A stretch of DNA of 64,000 nt from Torreya grandis (lineage: Eukaryota > Streptophyta > Pinopsida > Cupressales > Taxaceae), in NCBI GenBank assembly GCA_037957365.1, contig JARHVA010004901.1, positions 733,001 through 797,000 on the forward strand. Direction: 5' to 3'. Below are positions 10,868-22,970 of the stretch, piece after piece (within the stretch, counting starts at the first letter, position 1; the number at the start of each line of letters is the position of its first letter). Both the position numbers and the translations under genes were made by a program. The notes beneath the pieces are model-generated. The model was given only the letters and a program-made list of their open reading frames with translations. It ran no database searches and was not told the DNA's origin.

Positions 10868-12031
10868 TGATTTAACTTTTTAGGGATTAACGATGTAAGT
10901 CCTATTAAATAAATTGAAATAATTAAGCATTTATTTGTTATGGCATTTGACCTTCTTTAACTTTCTAAAAATAGTAATAAATAGGCATAAATATAGACTT
11001 ATCTAAAAAGTGACTATCATGGATGATATGGGTTCTAGATTATTTTGAGTGTCATCAACAGAATTTTAGAATTTGTTTTCTCATTGGATAGTACCACCCC
11101 ATATGGAAAGTAGCACCATGTTGATATAGTGTCCTCAAATTGGTGGTGATGTCTCCTTTATAGTACCATTCCTATTTTTTTGGATCACTTGCACCTATAT
11201 TTTTAGGTCTTGTTCCTACATGCATAAAACTTGGAACTCTGTGTTATGGCTAGAAAACCTTATTTAGTTTGAAAACCATAATCCTCATTTTAAGTATGGC
11301 ATGTTCAATAATTATGTGTTCACTAGTATTATAGGCTTGAAATCTTCAACAACCCATTGTGAAGAGAGTTATCTACATACTAATATTCTAAGAGGGATCA
11401 AGCCTGATATATTTATCCCACCTAATGTTTGATGCAAGTGCAAATGAATGCTGGAATGAGATTGGAATTGGATGCCTTAAATGTTCTTGAGCTTTAAAAT
11501 ATTTGAAAATTAGGCTTAGGGATGTTGTATATGGTAGTATACATAAGTAGGGTAGAATAGGGATCAAATACCTTAATTTTTCTCAACTTGTCTTTGGTTT
11601 GAATGTAATTTTGCATCTATTTTCCATCTAGTGAATAGAGTTCAATTAAACTTGTATTTATAGAAATATATAGCTTGTGTGGATAATAAAATTGCTTAGG
11701 CAAACCTTAGGAGGGAAACACATTTGAAAAAGTATCCATTGGGAAGAGTTAGGGCTAAGGAGAGTAGAGCCTAGTTGGGGACACTAGTGCCAAGTGGTTA
11801 TAGTGTCCCAAATGTGGCATTGATGTTCACTTAGCAGAATGTTGAGCAAGTTGGGTTGGGATATGAGAAGATATTCCTAGGAATGTGTTTTGGCTTATTT
11901 TAGGTGACTATGATCTACTCAATGACTATAAAATTATGTCTAAGAGTCTCGAACAGGTCTAGGGATAAGCTAGGAATATGTTAACTCAAGTGACACTCTT
12001 ACCATCTGATTATAACTTTTAGGTGATTATA
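10868..12031 (-). repeat. 5' LTR of Tat element T1
   Basis: On the minus strand it runs from a start near 12031 (TATAATCACCTAAAAG) to GTTAAATCA. It matches the plus-strand LTR 37883-39096 at both ends: the CTCAAGTGAC block near the start, and the TTAATCCCTAAAAAGTTAAATCA-type end. A degenerate copy of the GGACACTA palindrome lies at 11779-11808. Confidence 0.7.
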
Positions 12032-13381
12032 GCTTGAAAATTAAATTTTTACCCCCCTCTACTCTCCATTTCCATTTTTTTGTTCCTTGAAGTCCCATTT
12101 GTGGCTCCATTAACCCTTTTAGTCCCATTTCTTTTATGTTCCTCATGATCTAGACCTCTTCACCATCAAACCATGTTGTTTCCTCATTTTCAAGGCCCAG
12201 TCCATTTTAATCATTTTATACTCATTCGCTTGAGGGGTATATATGGATTATCAAGCATCCTTTAGGGCATTAATTTGAACATGTCGACCTGTAAATTTAA
12301 AAATTGCCAATACATCATTATTCAATCTTTAAAATTTCCTTTTAATGACTTTTTCATTATTTGAAAAGATGTTATTATGCCTTATATCTCATAGCACCTT
12401 CTCAAATAGGTGGAAATGTAGACACTTCATTTTCACCAAGTTTGTGTCTAAACTACATTTTAAATGACTCTTCATAACCACATATAAATTTAATTAAAAA
12501 ATTTCAATTGATCTAATTTACCCACAAAACTATCAATCTAATCCAAATTTACAACATGTTCCTAATGGGGCAATGCATCGTAACTTCACAAAAAACTATC
12601 AAACACACCCCAAATGAACCTAACCCTTTGTAAGTGTTATTCAAAAATAATTAAATGAACATTGATTTAGATAAATGACATTACATATGCATAATTCTTA
12701 TAACTATTGATTAATCACTTGATTAATTTGCCTAATCATTCTTGTAATGCAAAATTCCATGGCTTTTTAGAAACTTGTATTTCCTAAAATCAAAAATCAT
12801 TTTATTACCTCATCTTATGACATCATAAAGGGAAGTCAATGGGAAAGGAAAGGAGTGAAATTAAGCTCTTACACTCCCTTACATCTTCTTACACACTCTT
12901 CCCTCACATGTCCTCTTACACACTCCAAAATAGGTTGTAATTGCACTTTTATTCCAAAACTCTTCCACACTCCTAAATGGCCTTAAATGGATCCTCTAAC
13001 AGTTCCAACCTCAAATTTTATTGAGGATGAGGAATCATTATTGGCCCTCCATTTGGAGATCAAAATGGATAGTTCTTAGTTCTCCCTCATTATAGATAAG
13101 CTTCTTGGACCTAAACTTAATCTACCAAAATACATAAGGAGCTTCACCACTTTCATGCCAATTCTCAAGATAAACCAAGTGTAAATAAGGGAAGATGTTT
13201 CCCCTATGGGGATTCAAAATTGATAAATACCTATAGCTATACAAGCTGAGCACATACCTCTTTGGACTAAAAAATAAAGGAAGACTTTCAAGGAAGGTAT
13301 AAACATTTGTATAATGTCTTCTATTTGATTCATCATTTTCTTAGTCTTGCTCAAACCTAGTGGATAGGCTTAAAATGTTAT
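12032..13381. other. Unassigned A+T-rich sequence
   Basis: No reading frame of useful length, no recognisable domain and no repeat of other parts of the window. It includes a pyrimidine-rich stretch (12870-12960, ACACTC-type repeats). Probably older transposon remains between the LTR of T1 and the gypsy insertion. Confidence 0.5.
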
Positions 13382-15585
13382 GTTCTTATTGACCATTTTT
13401 ACCAGAGGCTAAAATGGATCAACCCCCTATAGTTAAAATCTTATATAGGTGGATTTTTATAATGTCATAGGGTATGTTATAGCTCATTTGATGTTATTTC
13501 ATATGCCATTCTAACTTTGGTCATATTTTAGTTTAATCCTTGTGTCATTTGGTGTCTTAGGGGTCATTTTAGGGTCATTTATGCAAGTGGTAGGTTTTCA
13601 TGCTATCCAAATAGTTAGGATCATGAAAAGAGTCTACACAAGCCTTATGAAGTTTATTCATAGCTGAAAAAGTTTAGGAACAAGATTTGTGAAACCACAC
13701 CATCATCAAGATATCATGAAGAACTAGACTAGACCAGTTCACTTGGGTATTTTATAAATATGCTAAAAAATCCTCATTTGACCATTAGACCATGCACAAT
13801 CAATGTTCTTAGTGCCAATATCATTCTCTATAAATTTCATATCTAGATGAGTCTTTTATCTTAATATTTGAGCCTTCAAAATTTATCTTGTCGAGTCTAA
13901 AGAGCCAGTTCATCCTGCATATCACATGGAAATGAGTATACCATCTTGTTTGAGCATTTATTATCTTCACTCAAGAAGCCACACAAGCTAAAATCTTACA
14001 TCACCATGGAGTTCTACATGCCAAGATCTTTCTCTAAAAATTTCATGCTCATGCAAGCTTTCTAACTCAAGATATACATCCTCAAAGTTGGTCATGTAGA
14101 ATAAGACATTCATAGAAGTGTCAAATTCAAGCCTTGATAAATAACCATTTAGGTTTAAATGACCAATGATAGGCATGTGAATGTCATGAATAACTAAACT
14201 AGACAACTTATTTATGCAATTTATAAACACACTTATAAATCTCCTAGAACCAACAGATCAAGTGGGCATAATCCTTTTAGCATCAAGAACATCTCCTACA
14301 AATCTGGTGCCCCCATGACCTTTGTGCTTCTAGATCCTAGCCTTCAAATTTCGTCAAAAAATGGGAGACATTTGCACAAGCGTCAGTTTTAAGCTCATGA
14401 GCTAGCCATTTGAGTTCAAACAATGGATCCCAATAAAATTTGATAATCCATGTTACATCGTACATCTTGATCCAATGGTGCAAGATGAGTCAAAAGGTCA
14501 AGGAGCTCAAGAGGATACCATATGGCACAAACGTAGAAGTTGATAGGTTGATACTAGGATCTTGAGATCAATGCATGATTGATAAGTAACATGAGTATGT
14601 TCTTCATGGTAGGAAATAAATGGACCATGATCATTCATACTGAGCAATATCTATGGTGCATAGGAGGTCAAAAATTCAAAATCTAATGGCAAGGATCTAC
14701 AAGGCCAATAGGAATGAGGATAGCTAAGAGCATTTTGATTGGCTTGAGTAATATTCAATAGACAAGGTCGAACCAAAAGAGCAATTTTTGACCAAAGCAA
14801 ATAGGTCCTACAGGGTCATCAATCTACCATTACAACTTGATTGAACACCATAAAAGGGGCACAATGATTCAACCAAGGTGGTTAAGAACATAAATGGATA
14901 ATCATTGAAGACAAATATGGACCTTTGGTTCAACCTTTTATAGATTGTATGATTTGTTATATGACTACATTCATTATTCTTAAAAGGATCCATATACATG
15001 GTGAATATTTGGTTCTTATAATGCCAAAATGGCCTTGTGTGGACCTAATAAGAAACAGGCATCGAGTATAACATCATTAATATAATGACTATAGGAAAAC
15101 CAATAGTTTGAGATTGGTTTTCTAACTATAGTGGACCTATGAGCATGGGGATGAGTTTAAGCATGATCCATATTGAACAAGAGCTAACATTTCAAAGGAT
15201 ACCATGAAGGCATACATGTAGAATGCAATGGTTTCATCCCTAGGACCAACTGCATGAAAAAGACCCTCTCTCAACCTTTGCATACCACAATGAAGTAGTA
15301 AAGAGCAGTTAGCATTAGGACAAATCTCTAATAGATTGATCTGATTTTCCTAACTACATTGATGCCAAGACCCAGCTCAGAACCACTTGATATCATCATT
15401 GCAACCATCAGGGAGCATCAATAAGGGAATAATGTAACTGTGTAACCACTTGAAGAGACCTAGATCAATCAAAAGGTCTGAATGAGCATAATTTATAGAA
15501 GTAGTTGTAACTATGGTTCAAATGGAGTTGAGGCCTTTGATTCCTCATTGAGCACCAAAGTCTCTCTCTTTAAAGTCCCTTTCTT

Positions 15586-15594
15586 CTATAAATA
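15586..15594 (+). promoter_or_regulatory. LTR TATA box
   Basis: CTATAAATA is kept in both LTRs of element A (also at 25443) and, as CTATAAGA, at the matching position of the diverged LTR at 51331-56300. In each case it is about 670-690 bp before the LTR end, as expected for the U3/R boundary. Confidence 0.6.
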
Positions 15595-16212
15595 TATATT
15601 TTGAGCTATTATTATCTATCCCTTAGGCTGGTATGACTAAACTCTACCAAAAATTATATTCTACACCTTTTTTAGTAATGAATAGAGAATTTTTTAGGTT
15701 TTACTAATCTATGATTAGTGTTTTGTATTTGTTTGATATGAAAAGTGGTTTTCATCTTCCCTTTGTAGGTCCAAGTCGAACCTAAATGATAATAAACTTT
15801 TTTTAGGCCATCTAGTGTGTCTTAATATTCATGTCTTAGGTATAGAGTGGATTTTTGACTATAAATGTTTTTAATCAAGCCTTACCCTTATTTATTTCCA
15901 TGTTAAGTTTGTGAAATTGACCTTTAAGTGAAACATTATTGCTTAAAAACCATTGTAGACCTTGCATTAGTTATGTTCATAGTCTATAAGTGTGATAATG
16001 GGTTCAATATTAAAAGTGTATCTTTGAACATTTGGTGCATCACCTCCTCTAGAGTAGGTCCAATTAATGCATTCTCTAACTCTTTTCCCCATAAATGATT
16101 AGTAGGCATAGATAAGAGTATTTCAACATACATTTAGGGAGATAGCCCTTAAATCTAGAGGCTCATTTCTAATATAGGTACACCCACATACCTAAAAATG
16201 TTCCCATGTTGC

Positions 16213-16261
16213 CCAAATCTAAAAGAATATTTAATAACTTCTTCTAAGGTGTAAAATTTGG
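16213..16261 (+). other. Two-part stem at LTR 3' end (decayed copy)
   Basis: The outer arms are CCAAATCT and AAATTTGG, with one mismatch. The inner arms correspond to the 9-bp stem of the 3' LTR but have decayed. Confidence 0.55.
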
Positions 16262-16271
16262 TGACAATAGT

Positions 16272-16291
16272 TTTGGCACACCCGATGGGAC
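16272..16291 (+). other. Primer binding site of element A
   Basis: Two bases after the LTR end the sequence reads TTTGGCACACCCGATGGGAC. The diverged element at 56303 has TTTGGCATGCCTAGTGGGAC at the same distance. The tRNA was not determined. Confidence 0.7.
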
Positions 16292-16622
16292 CCATTATAT
16301 TCAAGACAACTTGTCTAGGTGAATGTTGGTCTTGACAAACATCAACTACAAATTGGTGTGCTACTCGGTATTTGGCAACTCCTTGGTAAATTTGTTTCCA
16401 ATCCATTATTTTGTTATAAACTTGCCTTCATAATACATGGTCCTCACTAGGGCATCATCCTCTTCTAGAATAATCAATCCCATTAACTTACCTATTTATC
16501 CTGAAATCCATCTTGAAATTTAGTATCCACAACTTAATCTACCCTTTGAAGAATGAGTAGATTTTTCTAGATAAGAAGAGGTTGAAGAGGTTAAAGAAAT
16601 TGAATATCTAAAATAATAAGAC

Positions 16623-17545
16623 ATGGCTAGGCCTCGTGCTTTCCCTACCTTCAATACTGATAATCCAATTCAACATCATGCATATGATTTCACTCCTCTT
16701 AATGCCATGAAAGATGTGCCCACATTCAATGGTGAGAGTCATGTCACACCTAGTGAGCACATTAGAGATGTTTCTAACTTTTGTAATTTCCATAATATTG
16801 TTTGAGATAATGTTTCCATTAGACTCCTTGCCATGTCCCTTAAAGGGGAGGCTCTTAATTGGTATAGGAATCTAGAAGTCAGATGCATCATGACATGGGA
16901 TGATTTTGGAGTGTTGTTGACTTCTAGATTTGGAAAGGAAAGTGACCATGCCTCTCTCATACATCAGTGTAACATGATAAAAAGGGTACCTAAATAAAAA
17001 AATGTATGATTTAAATGAAAGGTTTAAAAATACTTGGCATAAATTGAATCCTCCAATGAGACCACCTATTAGATTTGTGTTCCCTACTTACTTGAAAGCC
17101 TTTAGGACTAAAATTGTTGTCGTGTTTCAATCTATTGGTGGTTTATCCCTCCTTGAACCATATGAGCTTGATACCAAATCTGAAAATAATCTCATCCAAG
17201 ATGGAATATTTCCACCTAAAGTGTCTATGCCCCTTTTGTCTCATGCTTTTTCTAGTACTCTAGAAGTGGTTTAAATTCCTAATGCCAATACCAACCCTAA
17301 GGTTGTTCCTAAGAAGGTAGATAATGACATGGACAAAGATGAATTTATTCAAAGGTTGGAAACCAATATTGGGAGAGGAAATATTCATTAAGGTGCCTAT
17401 AATAATCCTTCCCCCTATCAACAATAGTATGGAAGAGGAAGAGGCCAATGGTAGTCTAATTTTAACAAGCCTACCAATGCATACAATCCTAACTCTACCA
17501 CCAATGCAAGATAGATTATACCAGTCCATATTTAATTTATTATCA
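16623..17545 (+). pseudogene. Gag of element A
   Basis: Begins MARPRAFPTFNTDNPIQ about 350 bp after the LTR. A capsid-like segment follows, with FNGESHVTPSEHI, GEALNWYRNL (about 16845-16875) and LLTSRFG, then ERFKNTWHKLN with a helical spacer (17002-17274), and a basic Gly/Arg tail (YGRGRG, about 17430). This is the usual order for plant gypsy gag: RNA-binding particle protein with the LNWY motif of the retrotransposon gag family. I saw no CCHC knuckle. In-frame stops after residue 60 (16803) and around 16997, 17272 and 17390 make it non-functional. Confidence 0.8.
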
Positions 17546-17579
17546 ATTTAGTATAGGGATAATAATTATAGTAAGACCA

Positions 17580-18287
17580 ATTCATGTATGCAAATTAGAA
17601 TATAGATAAATCTCTGGTGGATCAAGTATTCATTACTCCCATCCTATCAAATGAGGACGAGGTGATGGTGTAAATAAATGAGGATTGGCATCTTCAAGGA
17701 GAGATCTTCAATAATTTTCTGGTTGAAGACACTTTTGTGATAAATCAAGGATCCTCTATTATAGAAAATACAAGGTCCAAGAGTAAGGATCTAAGAGGTG
17801 TGAATATCATGCCCATATGCTCATCTAATCCTCCTACAAAGTAGCAACACATAGTTACAAGTGTAACAGTTCCAAAAACTTCTACATCTCCATCAAATCA
17901 AAATATGGTAAGGTTTGTTCTTAGTTCCTCAGGTTCCAAGTAATTGTCTACCTATAATATCCCAAGATAAATTAGGTATGGATTTTTAAAATATTTTAGA
18001 GTCTTTGAAGAGCAATAAAAAATCCATTTTTCTTTGGGATGTTTTTCGTATGCCTATTCAAAATGAACTCTTATGAAAGTAGTTATTTGTTATCCCTGTT
18101 AATGTCTCACCCTCAAATAAAATTCATGGACATGTTCCTATTATAAATTTTCTTAGTACCATTTTTGAACCATCTACTGGGGATGATAAACCTCCACCAT
18201 TTTACCTCACCCTCATTATAGGTGACAAGTTAGTACACAATTGCATAATTGGTAGTGGAGCTTCTACTTTTATCATGCCTAAAATAT
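17580..18287 (+). pseudogene. Gag-protease linker and protease N-terminal half
   Basis: A hydrophilic linker with many stops leads to PFYLTLIIGDKLVHNCIIG followed by SGASTFIMPK (18246-18285). This is the retropepsin flap-to-active-site pattern; the family's IDSGAS reads IGSGAS here, so the catalytic Asp is lost. The domain is cut immediately after IMPK by the LINE-like insert and resumes at about 19197. Confidence 0.7.
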
Positions 18288-19200
18288 AATCAAGGAGCGC
18301 GGATGCAGGGGAAGGGGAACACGAATGCAGATGCAGCCCTAAAACCCTAACCCCTACAGATGATTCCACGCTCGTTGGTGGCTAGATCTCGACCCATGGA
18401 TAGTGGGATCTTTGGTGCAGAGGTGCAAATCTGGAAGCTTAATCTTTTTGCATGGATCTGATCTTTTACCTCGGATTTTTGTCTGGTGGCCATCGTGCTG
18501 ACCATTACCCTGGTATGAGCAGATCATTGTTTATTTTTGGAGATATCTAGAATGCCATGGCGGTGATTCTTCTGTGTGAGGGAGAGATCTTTGCAGACAT
18601 TTGGGTGGATGGGTTGGGTGATGGTGGCGATGGGTTCGGTGGTAGGTTCTTTGTTGGTGGTGCTGTATGCTTTGGGCAGTGCATTGATACGTGGCGCTTA
18701 ATGTAGAGATCTATCATTTTGCATGTTTTTTATTTTGCTTCAGTATGCTGGATAGAGGATGGAACCTGGGTGGGATCTCTTACCTGAGTTGGATGGCCAT
18801 CCTATTCTGGTATGCGAAGCTTTAGTGTTTGCATAGGGGAAACCCTATTTCCTCAGTGGTTGGTGTTTGAGCCATGGCACCCTGCATAGGTAAAAATGAA
18901 GAAACCCTAAGCTGTGGAAGAGCCCTACTCATTAAATGATGGGTTTGGCGATTCTACCTTCACTCTTCTAGCACTTTCAGGTTGTATGCTTGGTTCCATT
19001 TAGGTTTCAGGTCCTTATAAAACCTAGGGAGCTTTAACTGGTTTTCTTGTTGGTTTCAGGTCCATGTAAAACCTAGTTTAGTAATCATTTTTTGGTGTGT
19101 TTTCCTCTTCTGGCGGTTTGTAATGCCTATCTTTCTTAATCTGTACAGGGTTTTGGGGCCCCTTCAAAACCTATTTTTACCTTAATCTAAAACAATTTGG
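18288..19200 (+). mobile_element. LINE-like insertion in protease gene
   Basis: A 913-bp block, clearly richer in G+C than its surroundings, interrupts the protease between IMPK and LGLKYEP. It is bracketed by the 11-mer GCCTAAAATAT (18277-18287 and 19201-19211), a length typical of LINE target duplications. Its right end holds three related hairpins of the type GGTTTCAGGTCC-N5-AAACC (about 18999, 19048) and GGTTTTG-GGGCCCC-TT-CAAAACC (about 19149), followed by TATTTTTACCTTAATCTAAAA. The minus-strand LINE at 28106 ends in a similar way. Its left part (AAAACCCTAACCCC at about 18340) resembles a 5' UTR, so it may be an internally deleted LINE. I found no long reading frame and no poly(A) tail. 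Confidence 0.6.
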
Positions 19201-19418
19201 GCCTAAAATATGAGCCATATAGCAAAGGGGTACTTCAATTATATGGTACACCTAGAAATGCAATAGGAATGATACAATTCTTGAAGGTTTTCTTGCATGA
19301 TTGGCCTAGTTTTCTTATCTTGCAAGACATAGTTGTGGCTTATCTCCTAGCGCACCTTGCAATCTACCTATCAAGGGACTTCATAGCCAAGATAGGTAGT
19401 TATCTCTCAACTAACTAG
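19201..19418 (+). pseudogene. Protease C-terminal half of element A
   Basis: Reads LGLKYEPYSKGVLQLYGT, then IGMIQFLKVFLHDWPSF and LILQDIVVAYLLAHLAIYLSRDF, which follows the plant gypsy protease pattern (VLQLDGT; DIVV; LLSRDW). It continues the domain broken at 18287. A short stop-rich linker with acidic residues follows up to 19652. Confidence 0.7.
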
Positions 19419-19652
19419 TATTTCTTGGCCTTTAAAATAAGGTATGGGTCCAAGGTGATAATTATGGTACAACCCCTTGAAAGGTTTCATATAGAACCTT
19501 ATATTGAGACAAGTTCTAATTTGAATTATGTTGTTCATAAAGAAAAGGATTATATTGTAAATGATTAAACTTCCTCCAAGCTTGAAGGTATTTTATATTT
19601 ATTTCTTGATGAATATGGCACTAATACTTATGAGCATAATCTTAATGCTCTC

Positions 19653-20160
19653 ATGGAAGAAACTAATCTAGGAGTATATTGTATACATGAAGAAGGAATA
19701 CCAACACCTCTACTTGTCAAGGAAGAGGGTGAAGATGATAAACGATGGAAGATGTTTTTTTATGGTTCAAGAAGTAAATTTGGTGAAGGGGTCGGTGTTA
19801 TGTTGTTCTCCATATATAAAAACCAATATTATGCTTCATACATATTTCATTTCAATTGTACTTGTAATGTTGTTGAGTATGAAGGTTTAATTCATGGCTT
19901 TCAATGGGTAAGGAGAAAAGGAATCAAGAACTTGAAAGTATATGGAGATAGTAAATTGTTTGTGCATTAGGTGAGGAATGTGGTTGCTGACAAAAACCCA
20001 TTTCTTAAGTCATACAGGCCTAGGGTATGGGATTTGCTTCAATAATTCAATGTATTCAATATTAAATTATTCCCAAGGGAGTAAAATAGTCATGTTGATA
20101 GACTAGCTACCATAGGAGATAAATTTGATACTCCAATTGCCATAAAATAGGAGGGGAAAT
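19653..20160 (+). pseudogene. Extra RNase H domain located before RT
   Basis: Reads RWKMFFYGSRSKFGEGVGVM, then a NVVEYEGLIHGFQWVRRKGI segment, then LKVYGDSKLFVH, and after a stop (19968) VRNVVADKNPF and NSHVDRLATI. This is the plant aRNH pattern (FFDGS.SK.GAG; NVAEYEAL; GDSELV). The first catalytic Asp is Tyr here, while Glu and the second Asp are kept. The enzyme would cut RNA in RNA-DNA hybrids during reverse transcription. In the Tat order I know, this domain follows the RT/RNase H pair; here it precedes RT. A second RNase H-like segment follows RT as usual, so both are present. Confidence 0.75.
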
Positions 20161-20361
20161 GGTCTTATATTAAGATCATTATCAAACCTTTTATACTTGA
20201 TAATGAGGATCCAAGAATAATTGGGTGATCAGATTGTGAAACTAAGAACCAATAAGATACCTAAGAGTTTGGTGACATTAGAAAGTATCTTCAATGATAA
20301 TTATTAAAAGAATAAGGAGAAAGTGAGAATTCCTACAAAAGAGGAGAATTATTAAAGATTT

Positions 20362-21249
20362 TTGATACTCAAGGAAAAACTCTTCAAACTAGGCAAGGTA
20401 TGCTCTACATTAAAAAAGCAAGCATTCATTGAGCTATGTAGAGAGTTTCATGATATCTTTACTCGGGAATATAAGGACCTCAAAATATTTTATCCTATCT
20501 TAGCACACCATATCATTGAGTTGGATCCTAGAGTTAAAAAGATTAGACAGAAGCAAAGACCCATCAACCCCAAAGTTAAGCAACTCATGAGGTTAGAGCT
20601 TACCAAACTCCTTGTATCTGAGATAATATTTCCCATCAAGCATTCGACATGGGTATCTAACCTTGTGCATGTTATAAATAAGAATGGGGAGATAAGACTT
20701 TTTTTGGACTTTAGAGATCTTAATAGAGTGTCACTCAAATATCACTATCCTCTACCCTCAATGGAGCAAATTTTGTAAATGGTTTCAGGTTTTCAACATT
20801 TTTTTCTCCTAGATGGATATTCAGGCTATAATCAAATTTTAGTCAATGAGGAAGAATATTTTAAGATATCCTTCACTAATAAATGGGGAAATTTTGCTTA
20901 TAGGAAGATGCCCTTTGGTCTATCTAATGTTGGTGCCACATTTCAAAGAGTAATGGACATGGATTTCAAAGGTTTGATTAATGACATGTTATTGGTTTAT
21001 CTAGATAACATAACAGTGTTTTCTAAAGATGCTAATGAACACATGCAACACTTATGGAAAGTGTTTGAAATATGTAGGCAGTATGGAGTATCTCTTAATC
21101 CAAAGAAGTGCATCTTTGATATTCATAAAGGTAAACTCTTAGGACATATTATTTCCAAGGATGGTTTGACTATTGATCATGAGAGGATAGAAGCTATTCT
21201 AAGATTATCATTGCCCTTGCATAAGAAAGGTCTCCAAAGTTTCTTATGA
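20362..21249 (+). pseudogene. Reverse transcriptase of element A
   Basis: One reading frame with stops at 20776 and 21247. Motifs in order: KQRPINPKVKQLMRLELTKL, IIFPIKHSTWVSNLVHV, GEIRLFLDFRDLNR, HYPLPSMEQIL, LLDGYSGYNQI, MPFGLSNVGATFQRVMD and VYLDNITVFSK. This is the full Ty3/gypsy RT order. The catalytic YLDD box reads YLDN (20998-21009), which would abolish polymerase activity. The same frame carries on through RNase H into the integrase zinc domain up to 22042, with further stops at 21505 and 21724. So pol was probably one continuous frame, and these particular breaks are point changes. Confidence 0.9.
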
Positions 21250-21264
21250 AAGACAAATTTTGTA

Positions 21265-21724
21265 ATGAGTTTCATACCTAGTTTTGCATCTTTGGTGAAA
21301 CCTATCACAACCATACTTAGGAAGAACCAAGACTTTTATTGGACCAAAGAGGATAAGATCATTTTTGAATCCATAAATAAAGCAATTGTAGAAGATCCTA
21401 CTCTTTTGAATCCTAATTTTACTGAAGACTTCATGTTGTATTCATTTTTCAACCTTGATACTATCTTAGCCATGCTTATTCAAAATAATTATGAGGATGT
21501 GGAGTAGCCAATCACATTCTTTAGCCAAGGTTTAGAATATTATGAATTCAAGAACACCTTTGTAGAGAAAATAGTCCTTGCTATTGTAAGGGGACTAAAG
21601 AGGTTCAGACATATGGTTTTAAATAATAATATTCCTATTATGGTCTCTCATCCTATTACCAAAGAGTTTCTTTTGAGTAAAAATCTTAGTGAAAAAAGAG
21701 TAGGGTGGATCACTAAAGTAATGT
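21265..21724 (+). pseudogene. Ty3-type RNase H of element A
   Basis: Follows the RT in frame. It reads SFASLVKPITTILRKNQDFY (connection), SFFNLDTILAMLIQ, PITFFSQGLEYYEFKNTFVE and KIVLAIVRGLKRFRHMV, matching the degenerate gypsy RNase H pattern (ASDTTIAAVL; PIAFFS..L...E..Y; KEALAIV..L..FRHYL). It is the second RNase H of the element, and has lost obvious catalytic acids. Two stops (21505, 21724) break it. Confidence 0.8.
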
Positions 21725-21738
21725 AATATGTTGTTGAT

Positions 21739-22970
21739 ATGATCAAATTTCTTCAAAATAGTGAGTATCCTAATAGTATAAGTAGATCACAAAGGAGATA
21801 TTTTAGATTACAATCTATTCCCTTTTATCTTATGGATGGTTTGCTTTTTAGGAGGGACATCAATGGTGTGTTATTGAGCTACATTGATAATGACCACTTT
21901 GGAGTGTTTCTTGAGAAGTTTCATGATGGGATAGCAGGAGGTCATTTCTCTCCAAGAACCACAGCTATCAAGATCATGAGGGTAGGCTATTATTGGCCTA
22001 GCCTCTTCAAGGATTGCCATGCTTGGGTGAGAAGGTGTGGATAATGTGATTTTTTTGTAGGAAAATAGAAGCTTTCATCTCTTCCTTTGAAATCCTATCC
22101 AAGTAGACCAACCTTTCATGCAATGAGGTCTTGATTTTATTGGTATGATAAATCCCCCATCAAGTGCTAGTCAAAAATGGATACTCATAGCAACTAAATA
22201 TTTTACAAGATGGGTTAAGGTAATAGCATTTAAGGAAGCTAATAAGAATTTTATATTGGAATTATATGAGAGCATCATAACAAGGTTTGACACTCCTACT
22301 ATTATTTTAGATAATACTCTTATTTTTATGGATGTTAAGATAGTTGATTGGGCAAATAGTAATGGCATATTCTTGATCACTTCATCCAACTATTACCCTC
22401 AAGGTAATGGGTTGGTTGAATATACTAACAAGAAAATAATCAAAATCATCAAGAGAACCTTGGAGTATAACCAAAGAGATTGGCACACCAAATTGAAGAT
22501 ATCTTTATGGGCTAATAGGATAACTCCTAAGAGGTCAATATGGAATTCTCCTTTTATGCTTGTTTATGGAAGGGAATCTAGGTTGTCTATCTCTCAATAG
22601 TTGTCTGCCTTAGAGTTAGCACATCAACTAGAGTTTCTTGAGAATACTCCAATAGATATGAGATTGATAGAATTAATGGATTTTTAAGAGACTAGGGATA
22701 AAGCTCATCAAGCTATGGAGCCTCACCAAGTACTAATGAAGAGGTATTTTGACAAGAAGGTAACTCTAAGATAATTTCAATAACGTGACATATTATTTAA
22801 CTGGGATGAAGAGAGATCAAAAATAGGGAGACATACCAAATTTTTTACCCTATGGATCAAACCATATGTCATCATCAAGTACAAATAAAGAAACTATTTT
22901 CAGTTAGCAAGGATGAATGGAGAAGAGCTACATATCCCTATGAATGGGATACATTTGAAACCCTAGTATT
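21739..22970 (+). pseudogene. Integrase of element A
   Basis: The zinc-binding part has HDGIAGGHFSPRTTAIKIMR and YYWPSLFKDCHAWVRRCG (21920-22045), i.e. HHC with the last Cys just after a stop. A frameshift separates it from the catalytic core (22145-22600): WILIATKYFTRWVKVIAF, TIILDN and YYPQGNGLVEYTNKKI. In the D,D-E triad the first Asp is Lys, while the second Asp and the Glu are kept. The tail (to about 22970) keeps ANRITPKRSIWNSPFMLVYG and, after stops, LHIPMNGIHLKP near the C-terminus. The enzyme would insert element cDNA into chromosomes. Confidence 0.85.

Larger units (their letters stand above)
13387..16269 (+). repeat. 5' LTR of element A
   Basis: Aligns over its whole length with 23247-26127, starting TTGACCATTTTTACC and ending GACAATA. 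A TATA box lies at 15586 and a two-part stem at 16213-16261. Confidence 0.9.

Noticed and set aside
17002..17274. Independent small gene encoding a 90-residue protein
   Set aside because: Continues the gag of element A in sense and pattern; it is a gag segment between stops.
18335..18355. AAACCCTAACCCC as interstitial telomere repeat
   Set aside because: Only about two imperfect units inside a LINE-like insert; no array.
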